Below, in pieces: positions 48,096-57,104 of a stretch of DNA of 64,000 bases. The notes under the pieces were generated by a model. The model ran no database searches and was not told the origin of the DNA. It saw only the letters and a list, made by a program, of their open reading frames with translations. A program made the translations under genes and the position numbers. The DNA is from Spirosoma arboris (GTDB lineage Bacteria; Bacteroidota; Bacteroidia; Cytophagales; Spirosomataceae): contig NZ_WPIN01000004.1 of NCBI RefSeq assembly GCF_009754945.1, positions 248,001-312,000 of the forward strand, in the 5' to 3' direction. Numbering within the stretch: position 1 is the stretch's first letter; each line of letters starts with the position of its first letter.

Positions 48096-49769
48096 ATGGC
48101 CTACCATTTACGTATGAAATACAACCAGACAATGAACATGAACACGAAACAACCTATTTCTCAATCTATTGATTTCAGCAATGTACAGGGCGACATCCGG
48201 GGCGGAGCGATTTCGTTTCTGGTGGCGGTGCCCTTGTGCCTGGGTATCGCACTGGCTTCGGGCGCTCCACTGTTTGCGGGTATTATTGCCGGTATTGTTG
48301 GCGGTCTCGTCGTCGGTATTTTTAGCCGGTCGGCCTTAAGTATTTCGGGCCCAGAAGCGGGCCTGATTGTCGTTACGATAAGTGCTATTCAGGCATTGGG
48401 CTCGTTCCCTGCCTTCCTGCTGGCTATGTGTATCGCTGGCCTTATTCAGATCGGGTTGGGGTTTGCCCGAGCCGGTATTGTCAGTAATTTCTTCCCGTCG
48501 TCGGTCATTAAAGGCATGCTTGCGGGTATTGGTATTATCCTGATTCTTAAGCAACTGCCGCACCTTGTTGGGTATGATGCGGATGCTGCGGAAGGGATGA
48601 CACTCTTTCAGCCGGGCGGATTTAATATTATTGAGCAACTGCACATGGCTCTCGGGCAGTTTCGTGGGGTGGCAATTCTCATTACGTTAATATCGCTGGC
48701 CGTATTCTACATATGGGAACGTCCCGCTTTTAAGCAGCGGGCTATTGCTAAAAACGTACCGGCTGCGTTAGTGGTCGTGGTGCTGGGTATATGCATCAAT
48801 GAACTGGTTCGGGTGATTTCTCCTGAATGGGTATTGAAGGGCAATCATGTTGTTCAACTGCCTGTTCCCGAAAGTGCGTCGGCTTTCTTCCAGTTGTTTA
48901 CCCTGCCTGATTTCTCGCAGTGGAGTAACCCGCTCGTGTACACATCGGCTGTAGCGATTGCGCTCGTCGCAAGCCTGGAAGCCCTGTTAGCAATAGAAGC
49001 TTCTGACGAACTGGACCCACTTAAGCGAAAAACACCAGCCAATCACGAGTTAAAAGCGCAGGGAATTGGTAATCTGGTGAGCGGTTTGATCGGCGGTATT
49101 CCACTTACATCGGTTATCGTACGAAGTTCGGTCAGTATCAATGCGGGCGCTCGAACGAAACTGGCTGCGCTTATTCATGGAACGCTATTGCTGGTCTGCG
49201 TAGTAACATTACCCACCTTATTAAACAAAATTCCGTGGGCTAGTCTGGCGTCCATTCTGTTAGTGACAGGTTATAAACTGGCGCGTATCGAGATCGTCAA
49301 AGCTGTTTTTGCCGAAGGTATTTCGAAATTTATTCCTTTTGTCGTAACTGTGCTGGCGATCCTGCTAACCGACCTGCTGACAGGTATTGGTATCGGAATG
49401 GCAACGGGGATTTTCTTCATCCTGCGCGATCATTACCAGAATACGCACCGTGTGCGAACGGAATGGGATAGCGATATAAAGCGGATTCATGTAAGCCTGG
49501 GCGACCACGTATCGTTCCTGAGCAAAGCCAAATTGGTCAAACTCCTGAAGAGCATTCCCGATAACTCGATCGTCGAAATCAACGGGACTGAGTCGTCTTA
49601 TATTGATAGTGATGTAGTTGCGGCCATTCAGAACTTTGGTACGTCGGCTCGTCAGCGGAATATTCGGCTTATCTTTTTACCAAGTCGTGTAGCCGATTCG
49701 CCGGCCGTCCATACATCAAAAGAGTTCGTCAGCAACTTCCGAACGGCTGGAAGCGTATCGATGCAGTAA
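48096..49769 (+). CDS. SulP-family inorganic anion transporter with STAS domain
   Basis: A SulP (SLC26-like) transporter of up to 557 residues with a membrane domain of about 12-14 helices (about 30-425) and a C-terminal STAS domain (about 430-550). Typical segments are GGAISFLVAVPLCLGIALAS and, in the second half, ASLEALLAIEASDELDPLKR with PLTSVIVRSSVSINAGARTK. The substrate may be sulfate, bicarbonate or another anion and cannot be settled here. Candidate starts are ATG 48096, 48114, 48132 and 48138; the longest frame is given. Two hairpins follow the gene. Confidence 0.92.
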   Translation: MAYHLRMKYNQTMNMNTKQPISQSIDFSNVQGDIRGGAISFLVAVPLCLGIALASGAPLFAGIIAGIVGGLVVGIFSRSALSISGPEAGLIVVTISAIQALGSFPAFLLAMCIAGLIQIGLGFARAGIVSNFFPSSVIKGMLAGIGIILILKQLPHLVGYDADAAEGMTLFQPGGFNIIEQLHMALGQFRGVAILITLISLAVFYIWERPAFKQRAIAKNVPAALVVVVLGICINELVRVISPEWVLKGNHVVQLPVPESASAFFQLFTLPDFSQWSNPLVYTSAVAIALVASLEALLAIEASDELDPLKRKTPANHELKAQGIGNLVSGLIGGIPLTSVIVRSSVSINAGARTKLAALIHGTLLLVCVVTLPTLLNKIPWASLASILLVTGYKLARIEIVKAVFAEGISKFIPFVVTVLAILLTDLLTGIGIGMATGIFFILRDHYQNTHRVRTEWDSDIKRIHVSLGDHVSFLSKAKLVKLLKSIPDNSIVEINGTESSYIDSDVVAAIQNFGTSARQRNIRLIFLPSRVADSPAVHTSKEFVSNFRTAGSVSMQ

Positions 49770-49806
49770 TGCCATAAGGCATCGGATGCTTGTTATAAAC
49801 ATGATG

Positions 49807-49853
49807 AATCCCTCTTAGTTGACCACTATAATGATGATCAACTAAGAGGGATT
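49807..49853. terminator. Hairpin 1 between convergent SulP and TonB receptor genes
   Basis: Perfect 16-bp stem AATCCCTCTTAGTTGA (49807-49822) and its complement (49838-49853) with a 15-nt loop. It directly adjoins a second hairpin. It serves transcripts from both sides. Confidence 0.6.
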
Positions 49854-49888
49854 CTCGTTTTCGCTTGGCAAAGCCGAGCGAAAACGAG
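49854..49888. terminator. Hairpin 2 between convergent SulP and TonB receptor genes
   Basis: CTCGTTTTCGCTTGGC pairs with GCCGAGCGAAAACGAG (one G-T wobble) around an AAA loop. It lies 11 nt after the 3' end of the TonB receptor gene on the minus strand. Likely bidirectional terminator together with hairpin 1. Confidence 0.65.
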
Positions 49889-49899
49889 AAAAGATCATT

Positions 49900-52323
49900 T
49901 TACAACTTCACCTGTACCGTCAAATAGAAACTCCGACCATCGGAAGGTAAAATGCCTGGCCCCGGATACCCCGTTGCCCGGCGGGTGAAGTAAGCCGTGT
50001 TGGCCAGATTATTCAGACTGCCTTCCAAACGAAAGCGAGTGAACTGATACGATAGACTCGCATCCAGAATCGTGTAGGCCGGAATCAACCCCAGAACTGC
50101 CGACACGCCCCCGTCCGTCGCGTTGGTCGCATCCGAAAACTGATTCGACAAATGCGTGTACTGAAACGAACCTTTCAGATTTTTATAACCCAGTCGAAGC
50201 CCACTCTTCAGATTCAGATTGGGAACGAACTCCACTTGATTACCGGCAACCCCCGCAATCTCGCTGGCTTTGTAAGTCGAATGAATCAGGGCCACATTGG
50301 CGAAAATGACCCCGCTCAAGTTGGGATTTGCGGGATTAGCTAACCGCAGAAAATCACCTTCCGCATAAGATTCAATGCCCATAATCACCGCCTGACCAAT
50401 GTTGCCCCGACGACGTAGCACCCGGTCATTGACATCTGAAAACTGCACTTCGCCAATGCGATTGTTGTAGTTCAGATAAAATGCGCTCACATCGAAATTG
50501 TACAGTGTCGTTTGTGTGCTACGAATGCCCACATCCAGCGAGTACCCTTTTTCATCCTGCATATTGGGGTCAATCACCGAGGAGGGATTGGCAATTCGCA
50601 TGTCGGTGAAGGTGATGGACCGATAATTCTGCGACAGGTTTCCATAGATATCTAACTGAGTAAATGGTTTATAACTGATGCCAATGCCTCCCAGCAAAAA
50701 CTGACGCCCGTTGGTTCGATATTCTGTTGTACTGACTGAGTTGATGATGTTTCCGGCTAAGTCGCGGGTGATGGTGCCGTAAAAACCATCAGCAGTCGTT
50801 TTGATATATTCGAAGCGAACGCCGGGAGTAATCGAAAGTTTCTCGCCGATATAGAAGATGTTTTCGGCGAAGGCCGATACGTTTCGATTGGGAAATCGGT
50901 AGTCGTAAGAGATGGCATGAGCGTCGGTGATGAAGTCGAAATCGGCGTCTTTTCCTGTACTTCCCAAGCCCTGAACGCTGTGATTGAAGCCATGATAATA
51001 ACGACCTCCTACCAGCATAACGGCCTGTTGTTTACCAATCGAATAGCGTTTCAAATACCTCGCTTCGGCCCCATAGTTCTGGAAATCCCCTTTTATCAAA
51101 TCGCGTTCGCTATTGTCATCGATGCTGGCCACCCGGTTGGGTCGAAAACCCAGCGAATACCGATAGGCGTATAAGCCAAACAGACGCAGGTTGAACTCAT
51201 TGTTGGTGTTGAACTTATGGTCGAAGTGCAGAGCGGGCATCGTCCAGTTGACCTTGAACCAATTGCGCTCCCGATTACTTTGGCGGGGATCTTCCCGAAA
51301 CATCTCATCGGTCAGGCCGCCGGGTTGCTGAGCCAGGTAGCTCATTTGGGTAATGTCGACACCCAGTGTGGTTTTCTCCGAGAAGTGGTAGTCGACATCG
51401 GCGAAGGCAGTGTAGTTGGTGAAGTGAGAATTGGGGCGCCAGCCGTCGCCTTTTTTGTATTGGAAAAAGGTGTAATAACTCAACTTTCCCACCGTACCGC
51501 TGGCACTGGTAAAGGCATTGTAAAAGCCAAAAGAGCCAATGGTTTGCCGGGCAGTAAGCTCAAACTTACGGTCGGTAATGGGCTTCTTCATGACGAAGTT
51601 GAGCAATCCGCCAAACTGGGTGCCGTACTGGAGTGAAGCGGCTCCGCGCACAATCTGAATACGGCCCACAGCTTCGGTAGGCGGGGTGTAATAACTTTCT
51701 GGGTAGCCCAGAGCATCTGCACTGATATCGTAACCGTTCTGACGGACATTGAAATTCGAGCTTCGGTTGGGGTCGAGCCCACGCCCGCCAATACTTAACT
51801 GGAGACCCGCTCCTTCGTTTTCCCAGATATTGAGTCCAGCCACCCGAGCGTAAATCTGGCGGGCGTTGTTGGTTGATAAGTTAGCTACGAGCTGTTCGGG
51901 AATAATGACTTCGGACTTTTTGCCCTCATAAATGCCCATGCTTTCCACACCCCGCATGCGGGTAAAGCCGAAGTCGGATTGTTTATCGGTGACGGTCACT
52001 TCGGCAAGGGTTTCCTGCCGACTGGCAACTAGAATACGTATCGACTGGTCGCGTCCGGCGAGGGCAATGGTCTGTTTGCTGGCCTTGAAATCGGGGGCGC
52101 TGGTGTGCAGTACGTATTGGCCATTGGGCAGATTGGTAAACGTAAACTGGCCGAGGCTATCGGTCACTGCCTGCCGTTTCCCGTTATCGAGGTAAATCGT
52201 AACGCCTTTTATGGCCGCACTATCATGCCGAGCCTGCACCGTTCCCGAGAGCTGATACTGGGCGAAGGTAGAAGTAGCGAAAAGACAAACGACCAAAAAA
52301 CTAAAAACCGTAAATCGTATCAT
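49900..52323 (-). CDS. TonB-dependent outer-membrane receptor (probable iron complex)
   Basis: An 807-residue receptor. The frame is open 23 codons upstream, but the ATG at 52323 starts a clean signal peptide (MIRFTVFSFLVVCLFATSTF). Order: carboxypeptidase-regulatory-like domain (about 28-100), plug (about 105-225) with LQLSIGGRGLDPNRSSNFN, barrel to FYLTVQVKL. It resembles Fe(III)-dicitrate-type (FecA-like) receptors. It overlaps the HTTM gene by 23 nt and is the last gene of the DUF4856/imelysin/HTTM/TonB operon, a set associated with iron uptake in Bacteroidota. The exact substrate is unknown. Confidence 0.92.
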   Translation of the reverse strand: MIRFTVFSFLVVCLFATSTFAQYQLSGTVQARHDSAAIKGVTIYLDNGKRQAVTDSLGQFTFTNLPNGQYVLHTSAPDFKASKQTIALAGRDQSIRILVASRQETLAEVTVTDKQSDFGFTRMRGVESMGIYEGKKSEVIIPEQLVANLSTNNARQIYARVAGLNIWENEGAGLQLSIGGRGLDPNRSSNFNVRQNGYDISADALGYPESYYTPPTEAVGRIQIVRGAASLQYGTQFGGLLNFVMKKPITDRKFELTARQTIGSFGFYNAFTSASGTVGKLSYYTFFQYKKGDGWRPNSHFTNYTAFADVDYHFSEKTTLGVDITQMSYLAQQPGGLTDEMFREDPRQSNRERNWFKVNWTMPALHFDHKFNTNNEFNLRLFGLYAYRYSLGFRPNRVASIDDNSERDLIKGDFQNYGAEARYLKRYSIGKQQAVMLVGGRYYHGFNHSVQGLGSTGKDADFDFITDAHAISYDYRFPNRNVSAFAENIFYIGEKLSITPGVRFEYIKTTADGFYGTITRDLAGNIINSVSTTEYRTNGRQFLLGGIGISYKPFTQLDIYGNLSQNYRSITFTDMRIANPSSVIDPNMQDEKGYSLDVGIRSTQTTLYNFDVSAFYLNYNNRIGEVQFSDVNDRVLRRRGNIGQAVIMGIESYAEGDFLRLANPANPNLSGVIFANVALIHSTYKASEIAGVAGNQVEFVPNLNLKSGLRLGYKNLKGSFQYTHLSNQFSDATNATDGGVSAVLGLIPAYTILDASLSYQFTRFRLEGSLNNLANTAYFTRRATGYPGPGILPSDGRSFYLTVQVKL

Positions 52324-53650
52324 GGAAGGAGGTAATCCACTCTTTGTGGGTAAATGAGTCCTGTTGATTGGCCAGATTGGTGGTCGGCTCAATCAGTGGT
52401 TTTCCTAAACGCCCGTTCAGCGCTACGTAAGAATCCACATAGACTTCCGGGTTTCGAAAGCCGCGTTGGGTATAGTAATCCCGGAGAATATGCGCGTATT
52501 GCAGCAACATATCGGGTTGAGTCGACATCATTTTTTCCTGCAGGGGAGTCAGGAAGGTTGCGTTGTTGACAATGGTCTGGTGGCCCAACTTGTCTTTAAC
52601 CGTAAACTGAGCATAGCCCGTTTTCTCCATCAACATCACCCGCCACGAAAATCGATAGCCCTGTTCGGTCCAGAATAACTCGCCCGGATAAACCAGGTAG
52701 CGTAACGGGAACAGGATCTGGATGGCAAAGAAAATGGCAAACAGACCCAGCACAAAATTGCGAATTACTGGCTGATACGTGTACACTCGTTTGGGCCATA
52801 GAAAGCTGGCGGGTATGGATAGCCAGTTCCCAAGTTGCCGAATGAGTTCCTTGTGAAAACTGGCGGAGAAGAAAATCAACGCCGTCACCATCATGATGTA
52901 AGGGAACATTCCGATTGGGAACAACAAAGCTGTTAAGCCATGAAAAACCACGACGGCCACATAAGCCCAGGGTCGTGTTGGCGAGTTCCAGAGCAGGAAT
53001 GGAATCGACAAATCGTATAGACAGCCGAACCAACTAAATAAATAAGGAATCCAGGAGTAATTGAACAAAAAACCGATGATGGGCAGATCGTTGTGCGCGG
53101 GTAGCCAGATACGCAGGGGCTGAGCGTGGAGGAGCCAATCGCTGTTTAGTTTGGCTAAACCGGCAAACAGATAGAGCAACGCCACAAATAGTTTCAGTGA
53201 GTCGATGCACCAGGCCGGAATTTGATCGGCGAGTAAACCAGAACGACGGTAAGCATCCACCGAAAAGTAGGCATGAGCGGGCAAAAAAATCAGCAGTAAA
53301 CAAACCAAACTGGTGAAATAATAGTGGTTCAGATACGTGCTTTTATCAATCAATTCGATGTATGTAAAACTTAGAAACAAGCTTATCATCGCCACGCGAT
53401 AAAACAACCCAATAGCCACCAGAAGAGCTGACAGGCCGCAAATGGCAAAGAGCACATAGGTGTATTCGCCCAATGGCTTTACAAACTCGAATCCGTAGAA
53501 AGGGAAAAAGTAGTGTGGGGTAATGTATAAATCCACAATCCAGCCATTACTCCAGAAACGAACAATGCTCCCGAAGAGCATCAATCCGAACAGGACTCTG
53601 AAAACAGCGAGTGGAGCCGCCGAGGTAGTTTTGCGAAGATAATTCCGCAT
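52301..53650 (-). CDS. HTTM-domain membrane protein (vitamin K-dependent carboxylase-like)
   Basis: A 449-residue protein with about nine hydrophobic segments and the HTTM (VKG_Carbox) pattern: LAVFRVLFGLMLFGSIVRFW at the start, DKSTYLNHYYFTSLVCLLLI, and KLFVALLYLFAGLAKLNSDW with the WLLHAQPLRIWLP continuation. The C-terminal region (about 330-449) is a soluble domain with YRFSWRVMLMEKTG. The eukaryotic relative carboxylates glutamate; the role of the bacterial form is not known. In Bacteroidota it recurs with imelysin and TonB receptor genes, as here. Confidence 0.88.
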   Translation of the reverse strand: MRNYLRKTTSAAPLAVFRVLFGLMLFGSIVRFWSNGWIVDLYITPHYFFPFYGFEFVKPLGEYTYVLFAICGLSALLVAIGLFYRVAMISLFLSFTYIELIDKSTYLNHYYFTSLVCLLLIFLPAHAYFSVDAYRRSGLLADQIPAWCIDSLKLFVALLYLFAGLAKLNSDWLLHAQPLRIWLPAHNDLPIIGFLFNYSWIPYLFSWFGCLYDLSIPFLLWNSPTRPWAYVAVVVFHGLTALLFPIGMFPYIMMVTALIFFSASFHKELIRQLGNWLSIPASFLWPKRVYTYQPVIRNFVLGLFAIFFAIQILFPLRYLVYPGELFWTEQGYRFSWRVMLMEKTGYAQFTVKDKLGHQTIVNNATFLTPLQEKMMSTQPDMLLQYAHILRDYYTQRGFRNPEVYVDSYVALNGRLGKPLIEPTTNLANQQDSFTHKEWITSFHDTIYGF

Positions 53651-53727
53651 GAAAATAGATGCTCATATAGTTTTTATAATGGCTCCAGCCACCCGGTCCG
53701 ACGGCCAGAGCCATGACAAAAACGTTG

Positions 53728-54888
53728 TTAATCCCCGTCGTTATCGGTGTAGGTGATAGTGATGCTCATCGCTGAGGTCATGTCTACTTTGAGCATCCGA
53801 ACCGCTTTCTGCATTTCGGTGTAAACCGCCACCATAGCTGTATTATTCGTCTTGACCTCATCGGTCAAATTGGCTTTCAGTGCCGCGAGTTTTTGGTTCG
53901 ATACCTCAAATTGGGCATTAATAATATCGACCAGCGATTTTCCGGTTTGACTGTCTTTGGCGCCAATACCATTCAGGTACGTTTTTAGACTTGGCCCTTC
54001 CTGTCCAGTCTTCACGTTTTTACCATTGAAAAAGTCGATAGAAGCCTGATGAGCCGTTTTGGCCAATGTGAGCGACAGATCTTTTTTGTAGTAGGCCTCT
54101 ACTTTATCGGGGGCCACCGTACCGTTAGCCATAGCACCCGACGGAATCCCGAATTTGCCCGACCGGATGTACCGCTCATAGTTCAGGACAAACCCATTAA
54201 CCAGCTTCCCCGTTGAGCAACCAGCGTTCAGGGCAGTACAGTTGATGAACGTATCCCGATAACCACCTGTAGTCCAGGCAGTGTAAACAGTAGTGAATTG
54301 CGAATTCATCTGAGTCGTCAATCGTTTCAGATAGGCGATTCGTTTGGCCGCATCAGCCGCCGTTGCATAGCGGGCTACAATGGCATCATCGGTTGTTTCG
54401 AGGCCATTGATCAGATAGTCTAGCGTAGGGAACCCTTGTTTAGGGTACGAAGCGGGAACATCAAACGAACCTGTGCCCGCAGCAATGTAGGCTTCGACAC
54501 CAGCAACGTCTGTCGGATAGATATTGAAGAAATTACGTAGCGTGTATTGTTCCGCTGGTCCAACGTCAAACAACTCAACTTTCTGCCATTCGGTGTAGGC
54601 ATCTACCCACGCCTGCCGGAGATCGGTGAGTGTGGTTTTGTCGGGCTTAGCCGCAAATGCATCCGATTTGGCAACCATTGCATCGAACTTCGTCTTGAAA
54701 TTGGCGTAGCTGGGTACAATAATATTATCGGCAATATTGGTCAGCATGGCCTTTCGATCGCTGCTGGCCTGATCGGTTGGGTTGGGCGGTGTGGGCGTTG
54801 GTGTATCTGATCCACTGCCTCCGCATGCCCATAATGCAGCAACAAATGCGCATATCAAGCCGATCTGTTTCCACCTGAATTGGTTCAT
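53728..54888 (-). CDS. Imelysin-family lipoprotein
   Basis: A 386-residue lipoprotein with lipobox LWAC (about 19-22) followed by a Gly/Ser/Pro/Thr linker. The body is the imelysin/IrpA helical domain: SYANFKTKFDAMVAKSDAFA, WVDAYTEWQKVELFDVGPAE and YPKQGFPTLDYLINGLE. The GxHxxE motif of classical imelysins is not present; GFPTLDYLIN stands in its place, as in many Bacteroidota members. Imelysin proteins are iron-regulated and thought to act in periplasmic iron handling, not as proteases. It lies between the DUF4856 and HTTM genes. Confidence 0.9.
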   Translation of the reverse strand: MNQFRWKQIGLICAFVAALWACGGSGSDTPTPTPPNPTDQASSDRKAMLTNIADNIIVPSYANFKTKFDAMVAKSDAFAAKPDKTTLTDLRQAWVDAYTEWQKVELFDVGPAEQYTLRNFFNIYPTDVAGVEAYIAAGTGSFDVPASYPKQGFPTLDYLINGLETTDDAIVARYATAADAAKRIAYLKRLTTQMNSQFTTVYTAWTTGGYRDTFINCTALNAGCSTGKLVNGFVLNYERYIRSGKFGIPSGAMANGTVAPDKVEAYYKKDLSLTLAKTAHQASIDFFNGKNVKTGQEGPSLKTYLNGIGAKDSQTGKSLVDIINAQFEVSNQKLAALKANLTDEVKTNNTAMVAVYTEMQKAVRMLKVDMTSAMSITITYTDNDGD

Positions 54889-54959
54889 GATTGTAAAAAG
54901 GGACAGAGCGGCACGTGAAATACCGCTCTGTATGAGTTGAATGTAGAATCTAAGCTTGC

Positions 54960-56126
54960 TTACTGAATCGAAAACTTCGTCTTGATCGCCGTTGAAGCCG
55001 CATCAATTTTGGCATTGGTCAGACCCCAGAAACCATTGGGTGCACCAATCAGACCAACGAGGATGGCATCTGAAAAAGCAGCATCGGCTTTGGCCAAGGT
55101 TGCGTAACGCAGGCTATAAATAAAGCCCAACCCTTCGCCTATTGCGTGTGCCCGAGCGGCATCGGTCGTGCCAGACTTCCATTTTCCTAGATAACCCAGA
55201 GCGGCACCAGCAATGGCTTTTTCCAATGCTTTATGAATAAAGGCAGCTTGCTCTTTCACTACTGGCAGGTCGTTGTTAGCAATAGCTGCCCGACCTTTTA
55301 ACAACGCCTTATGAATTTTCGGGAAATCTTCCAGATTGTATTCCCATAGGTAAGAACCAATAAAGCTTTCACCCGACGATGTGGTGGTAGCTTTAGCACC
55401 ATAAATTGGATTGGCCGTCAGGATGCCGTAAATCTCATCCCAGTTTTGCTCCAGTAGCGTGTATTTCTTCCCCGCAACCAGGGTCGTATTGTCAAGCGCA
55501 AGGTTCTTATCGCTCAGGAGAACGTTACCGATATAATCCACCTGAAAAGCACCAATTAACCCTTTCTGAATAATTTGCCCCCACTCAATACCTTGTTCGT
55601 CAACCAGATACGTTCCTAGCTTACCTGCCTGCCCTTCTGAAGCCGTAGCCGTTACCGATTTGCTGGCGGTCGCAATTTTAGGGAAACCAGCTTCAACCGT
55701 CAGGCGTTCTTTTTCGGCGTCGGCTGCGGAAAAAGAAGAAGCTGTTACGTTACGCAATTGAACGCCCGATGAATTCAGAGCAGTATTGGCTGTGCCGGAA
55801 AAAGGGCTTCCTGTATTCGAAAACATATTTTTCAACACAGTCGCATCCAGCGTAGCACCTGTCCCAACGGCCGTACCATTGTATGTGTTGATCGCTCTGA
55901 ACATCAATAACCGATTGGCTCCCGTGGTCAGGTCAACAGTTCTGGCACCAGCATCATCAACGAAAAAAGTAGCGTAGGTAGTTGTATCCGTCAGTTTCGC
56001 ATAATCGATGGTTTTACGAAGTTGCGGGCGAACCGTGGTAGGATTTTCTTCATCCTTACAGGCAGATAGACTAGTTATAAGTGTGAATACTAGTGCCAAT
56101 CGCGATAGTAAATTTAGCTTTATCAT
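54960..56126 (-). CDS. DUF4856 lipoprotein
   Basis: A 388-residue lipoprotein with signal and lipobox LSAC (about 20-23). The body fits DUF4856: IDYAKLTDTTTYATFFVDDA, LKNMFSNTGSPFSGTANTAL, GYLGKWKSGT, HAIGEGLGFIYSLRY. The domain is distantly imelysin-like and occurs beside imelysin genes. It is the first gene of the iron-type operon, with an exact TAnnTTTG element 32 nt before its start. Function unknown. Confidence 0.85.
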   Translation of the reverse strand: MIKLNLLSRLALVFTLITSLSACKDEENPTTVRPQLRKTIDYAKLTDTTTYATFFVDDAGARTVDLTTGANRLLMFRAINTYNGTAVGTGATLDATVLKNMFSNTGSPFSGTANTALNSSGVQLRNVTASSFSAADAEKERLTVEAGFPKIATASKSVTATASEGQAGKLGTYLVDEQGIEWGQIIQKGLIGAFQVDYIGNVLLSDKNLALDNTTLVAGKKYTLLEQNWDEIYGILTANPIYGAKATTTSSGESFIGSYLWEYNLEDFPKIHKALLKGRAAIANNDLPVVKEQAAFIHKALEKAIAGAALGYLGKWKSGTTDAARAHAIGEGLGFIYSLRYATLAKADAAFSDAILVGLIGAPNGFWGLTNAKIDAASTAIKTKFSIQ

Positions 56127-56157
56127 GTTTAATGAGTAATTGAGTCAATATTCCCGA

Positions 56158-56165
56158 CAAAATTA
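56158..56165 (-). promoter_or_regulatory. -7 promoter element for the DUF4856/imelysin operon
   Basis: On the minus strand TAATTTTG, an exact TAnnTTTG match, 32 nt before the start codon at 56126. The dyad TTAGACTAA (56174-56182) lies 9-17 nt further upstream, between the -7 and -33 positions; a DtxR-like metal regulator is a possibility only. Confidence 0.5.
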
Positions 56166-56563
56166 AGGAGTACTTAGACTAATTATAAAGAAAGATTAAA
56201 AAAAGATTAAAAAAATAATTAGGAAATTAATCTATGACTTTGTAAATAGCTTGTAGTTAGATGGTTGACTTTGTAGCGATGAGAGCTTCAATAGATGTCT
56301 ATTACCTCGTTATACAGTCGACCGATTAATAAATTGGACGTTAGCTCTGAAATCTTTGACGCCAAAAACCGTTAAATAAGTGTTAAATTCGGTAACAAAT
56401 ATTGATTGATTACAGGATAAAATAGTATATTTATCGTTTACTGATCCGCACAGTGTTTCCGGCTTTTAGCCGACACAACCGATATAAAACCGTTTATTCC
56501 AACGGTTTTAGCAGAGAAAGAATCTATCTGTTAATCCCTGTTACGCCGTAGTCAGTCGGTGAT

Positions 56564-56571
56564 TATTTTTG
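56564..56571 (+). promoter_or_regulatory. -7 promoter element for the gene at 56611
   Basis: TATTTTTG is an exact TAnnTTTG match, 39 nt before the start codon. No TTG at 19 nt, so support is moderate. Confidence 0.4.
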
Positions 56572-56610
56572 CTTTATCCGCCGTTAAACTTCCCATAACT
56601 CTGAATCGTC

Positions 56611-57039
56611 ATGACTGTACACTCACTAACCGGCTTTAGGCTACCGCCCGCCCCTTCCGTTTGGATCGTTGACGACGATGAAGACGATCAGCTTTTTATT
56701 CGGTCTGCCTTTAAAGAGACGCATAAGCCTATTTCTGTGCGTGCATTGGCCGATGGCGACGAACTGCTTCCCCAGCTAACAGATTGTGACGAGTTACCCT
56801 CGTTGATTTTGTTAGACATCAATATGAATCGTCAGGATGGATTTGAGACACTCAATCAAATTCGGAATGCACCTAACTTTGCCCATTTACCAGTCGTCAT
56901 GCTGACAACATCGTCGGACATTTCCGACTGTCAGAGGAGTTTAGCGTTAGGGGCCAATCAGTGTCTGACGAAACCCACTACGTATAAACAACTGGTCAGT
57001 TTGGTTAAAGAACTAACCGAAGACTGGGCACTGGCGTAA
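56611..57039 (+). CDS. Single-domain response regulator (CheY-like, no output domain)
   Basis: A 142-residue receiver with DDDEDD near residues 21-26, phospho-acceptor Asp69 in SLILLDINMNR, Thr in MLTTSSD and Lys in CLTKPTTY. This is the Rcp1-like class common in Bacteroidota, usually paired with a hybrid or phytochrome-type kinase. No kinase gene is adjacent, so the partner is unknown. It is followed after 65 nt by the esterase gene. Confidence 0.92.
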   Translation: MTVHSLTGFRLPPAPSVWIVDDDEDDQLFIRSAFKETHKPISVRALADGDELLPQLTDCDELPSLILLDINMNRQDGFETLNQIRNAPNFAHLPVVMLTTSSDISDCQRSLALGANQCLTKPTTYKQLVSLVKELTEDWALA

Positions 57040-57104
57040 GCTCACCTATCTAAATTTTTCGCTCCTCGTCTGAACCACTTCACCCGGTATCAGATTCTTT
57101 ACGT

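Larger units (their letters stand above)
56127..56610. other. 484-bp AT-rich divergent regulatory region
   Basis: No gene seen. It separates the DUF4856 operon from the plus-strand response regulator. It contains promoter elements for both (56158-56165 and 56564-56571), the small dyad TTAGACTAA at 56174-56182, two copies of GACTTTGTA (about 56236 and 56263), and two small hairpins at 56460-56472 (CGGCT/AGCCG) and 56486-56509 (AAAACCGTT/AACGGTTTT). The hairpins could belong to the leader of the plus-strand gene or to a small RNA. Confidence 0.5.
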
